From: JAWVZB01 sp033722375
GTDB taxonomy: Bacteria; Actinomycetota; Nitriliruptoria; Nitriliruptorales; Nitriliruptoraceae
Assembly (NCBI GenBank): GCA_033722375.1
Contig: JAWVZB010000142.1
Coordinates: forward strand, 1-6,464
Direction: 5' to 3'
DNA: 6,464 bases
The position numbers and the translations under genes are program-made. The notes under the pieces are model-generated. The model saw nothing but the letters and a program-made list of their open reading frames with translations, made no database searches and was not told where the DNA came from. This document shows positions 5,142 to 6,464 of the stretch, piece by piece. The number at the start of each line of letters is the position of its first letter. The stretch's first letter is position 1.

Positions 5142-6464
5142 CTACGAACGGTCGTCGTCTCCGGCCTCCGTGCGGGATACGGAGTCGGGTACGGACCCGC
5201 CACCATCGCCCCGATCCGAGAGCCCGAACTCGGCCGCGCGGCGGATCAGCTCCCGCTTCGAGCCGATCCCGAGCTTGGCGTAGATGTTGGCGAGGTGGGT
5301 CTCGACGGTGCGCTTGCCGATGAAGAGCACCTCCCCAACGTCCCGGGCGGTGTGCCCACGGGCCGTGAGCTCGGCGACCTCGCGCTCGCGGGGCGTCAGC
5401 GACGCTGGCCCCTGGACCTCGGCGGCCGCGCGGCGCCCCCGCGCTCCGAGCCCGGTCAACAGCGACAGCACGCGGTCTCGGCGCCAGGCCGCTCCGCAAC
5501 CCTCGTGCTCCTCGGCGGCGCGCTGGAGGTGGGCGACCGCCCGCTGACGGTCGTGGTCGACCAGTGCCCGCCCTGCGAGCTCCGCGGCGTCGGCGGCGAG
5601 GAGCCGGTAGCCGGCGGCGTCGAGTCCCGCGAGTGCCCGGACCGCCGGCTCCACCGCCTCGTCGGCCGCGCCCCGCCCGAGCACCGCCCGCGCCCCCACC
5701 AGGTCGGCGATCCAAGCGGCCAGCTCGGTCCCGGTGGTGGTGGCGACCTCGCGGGCGCGCCCCGCAGCGTCGTCGCAGCGCCCGCGATCGTCGGCATCCG
5801 CAGCGATCGTGGCGAGGTCGGCGAGCACGAGCGGCTCGTAGCCGAGCGCCCCGATCGCCCGCAGCCGCCCCGCCACGGTGTCGAGCAGCCCCAGAGCGTG
5901 GGGGCTGTCGCCCTCTACGAACGCGAGCCACCCCTCGGACCAGGGGAGCCACGAGCTCCACGTCAGGAAGTCGTCGTCGAAGGTCGCTGCCGCCTTCTCG
6001 AGGTTCGAGCGGGCGCGTCCCCGCTGCCCCAGCTCGGTGTGGACCCGCGCCGCGAGCGCCGCGCCCCAGGCCCGGCGCCGGCTCCCGAGGACGGGGCGGC
6101 GAACCGCGGAGCGCTCCAGCAGGTCCGCGGCCTCGGCGAGGCGCCCCGCCAGCCACAGCGCGTGCGCGAGGTCCTCGTGGGCGAGCGCGTCGGGGGCCGC
6201 AGGGTCGACGTCGAACGCCGCCTCGCCGCTGGCGACGGCGTCGCCGAGCCGGCCGTCGAGCGACAGGAGGAGCGCCCCCTGTGCGTGCGCCCAGGCGACG
6301 CGATAGCCGTTGCCGGTCTCCACGGCGAGATCGCGGCTCGCCGCCATGAGCTCGTCGGCGGCCGCGTCCCGGCCCCGCAGACCCTCGGTGTAGGCGGCGG
6401 TGCCGGCGGCCTGGATGGCGCTGTGGTCACGACCCTCGCGGCGTGCCCGGCCGTACACCTCGCG
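5142..6464 (-). CDS. LuxR-family transcriptional regulator, C-terminal part (start outside window)
   Basis: The frame is open from the right edge to a TAG at 5144-5142, giving about 440 visible residues. Roughly 330 residues are Ala/Leu/Arg-rich helices with TPR-like character (for example EDLAHALWLAGRLAEAADLLE), as in the helical middle of large MalT/LAL-type regulators. The end (about 5217-5399) is a LuxR/GerE helix-turn-helix: SLTPREREVAELTARGHT, then RDVGEVLFIGKRTVETHLAN and IYAKLGIGSKREL, with the recognition helix around KRTVETHLANIYAKLGI. A short acidic tail follows. The in-frame GTG at 6458 is not accepted as the start because only CGCGAG is visible before it and the helical repeats seem to start mid-domain. 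If it is a LAL protein, a P-loop ATPase or sensor module should lie upstream; this cannot be seen. It probably controls its own operon, which includes the truncated haemoglobin 32 nt downstream. Confidence 0.88.
   Translation of the reverse strand, partial: REVYGRARREGRDHSAIQAAGTAAYTEGLRGRDAAADELMAASRDLAVETGNGYRVAWAHAQGALLLSLDGRLGDAVASGEAAFDVDPAAPDALAHEDLAHALWLAGRLAEAADLLERSAVRRPVLGSRRRAWGAALAARVHTELGQRGRARSNLEKAAATFDDDFLTWSSWLPWSEGWLAFVEGDSPHALGLLDTVAGRLRAIGALGYEPLVLADLATIAADADDRGRCDDAAGRAREVATTTGTELAAWIADLVGARAVLGRGAADEAVEPAVRALAGLDAAGYRLLAADAAELAGRALVDHDRQRAVAHLQRAAEEHEGCGAAWRRDRVLSLLTGLGARGRRAAAEVQGPASLTPREREVAELTARGHTARDVGEVLFIGKRTVETHLANIYAKLGIGSKRELIRRAAEFGLSDRGDGGGSVPDSVSRTEAGDDDRS

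Noticed and set aside
5110..6156. In-frame extension of the haemoglobin upstream across the LuxR gene
   Set aside because: The extension is Arg/Gly/Ala-rich and overlaps the LuxR coding region in another frame. A strong RBS and the family-typical MSLYDDLGG start support ATG 5109.
6453..6458. GTG at 6458 as the true start of the LuxR regulator
   Set aside because: The frame is open to the edge, there is too little upstream sequence to show an RBS, and the protein appears to start mid-helical domain.

Overview
The window is very GC-rich and most of its genes encode acidic proteins. It carries actinobacterial hallmarks: GTG starts, a DUF4242/SCO4226-type small protein, a group I truncated haemoglobin with the same distal-pocket residues as the Mycobacterium tuberculosis protein, a large LuxR-type regulator, and a surface protein ending in a LAxTG sortase signal. 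The acidic proteins, and a compact flavoprotein that I recall as resembling haloarchaeal proteins, suggest a halophilic or halotolerant high-GC actinobacterium, possibly a deep lineage such as Nitriliruptoria. That assignment is inference. No rRNA, tRNA, CRISPR array, transposase or phage gene was seen.

Layout: (1) 2-730 (+) is the C-terminal part of an extracellular protein with a Thr/Pro/Ser linker, a PKD domain and a PASTA-like domain. (2) 843-1394 (+) is a 183-aa single-domain FAD-binding, thioredoxin-reductase-like protein with no NADPH domain and no CxxC. (3) 1465-2556 (+) is an ORC/Cdc6-like AAA ATPase with a predicted C-terminal winged helix, preceded by a perfect 10-bp palindrome. 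(4) 2568-2640 is an extreme G-run/C-run tract between convergent genes, either a terminator or a damaged piece of assembly. (5) 2654-4192 (-) is a secreted LVIVD-repeat beta-propeller protein with a signal peptide and a sortase anchor. (6) 4193-4437 is a divergent intergenic region with inverted repeats, including a three-half-site array in front of (7) 4438-4686 (+), a DUF4242 small protein. (8) 4707-4728 is a clear hairpin between convergent genes. (9) 4747-5109 (-) is a truncated haemoglobin. (10) 5142-6464 (-) is the C-terminal part of a LuxR-family regulator that runs off the right edge.

The only convincing operon is LuxR regulator to truncated haemoglobin on the minus strand, separated by 32 nt. 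It suggests regulator-coupled NO or O2 handling. The other genes look like separate transcription units: two convergent pairs are divided by hairpins, and the propeller and DUF4242 genes diverge from a shared regulatory region. No obvious defence or biosynthetic system is present. The most unusual items are the minimal flavoprotein, the repeated half-sites before the DUF4242 gene and the poly-G/poly-C block.
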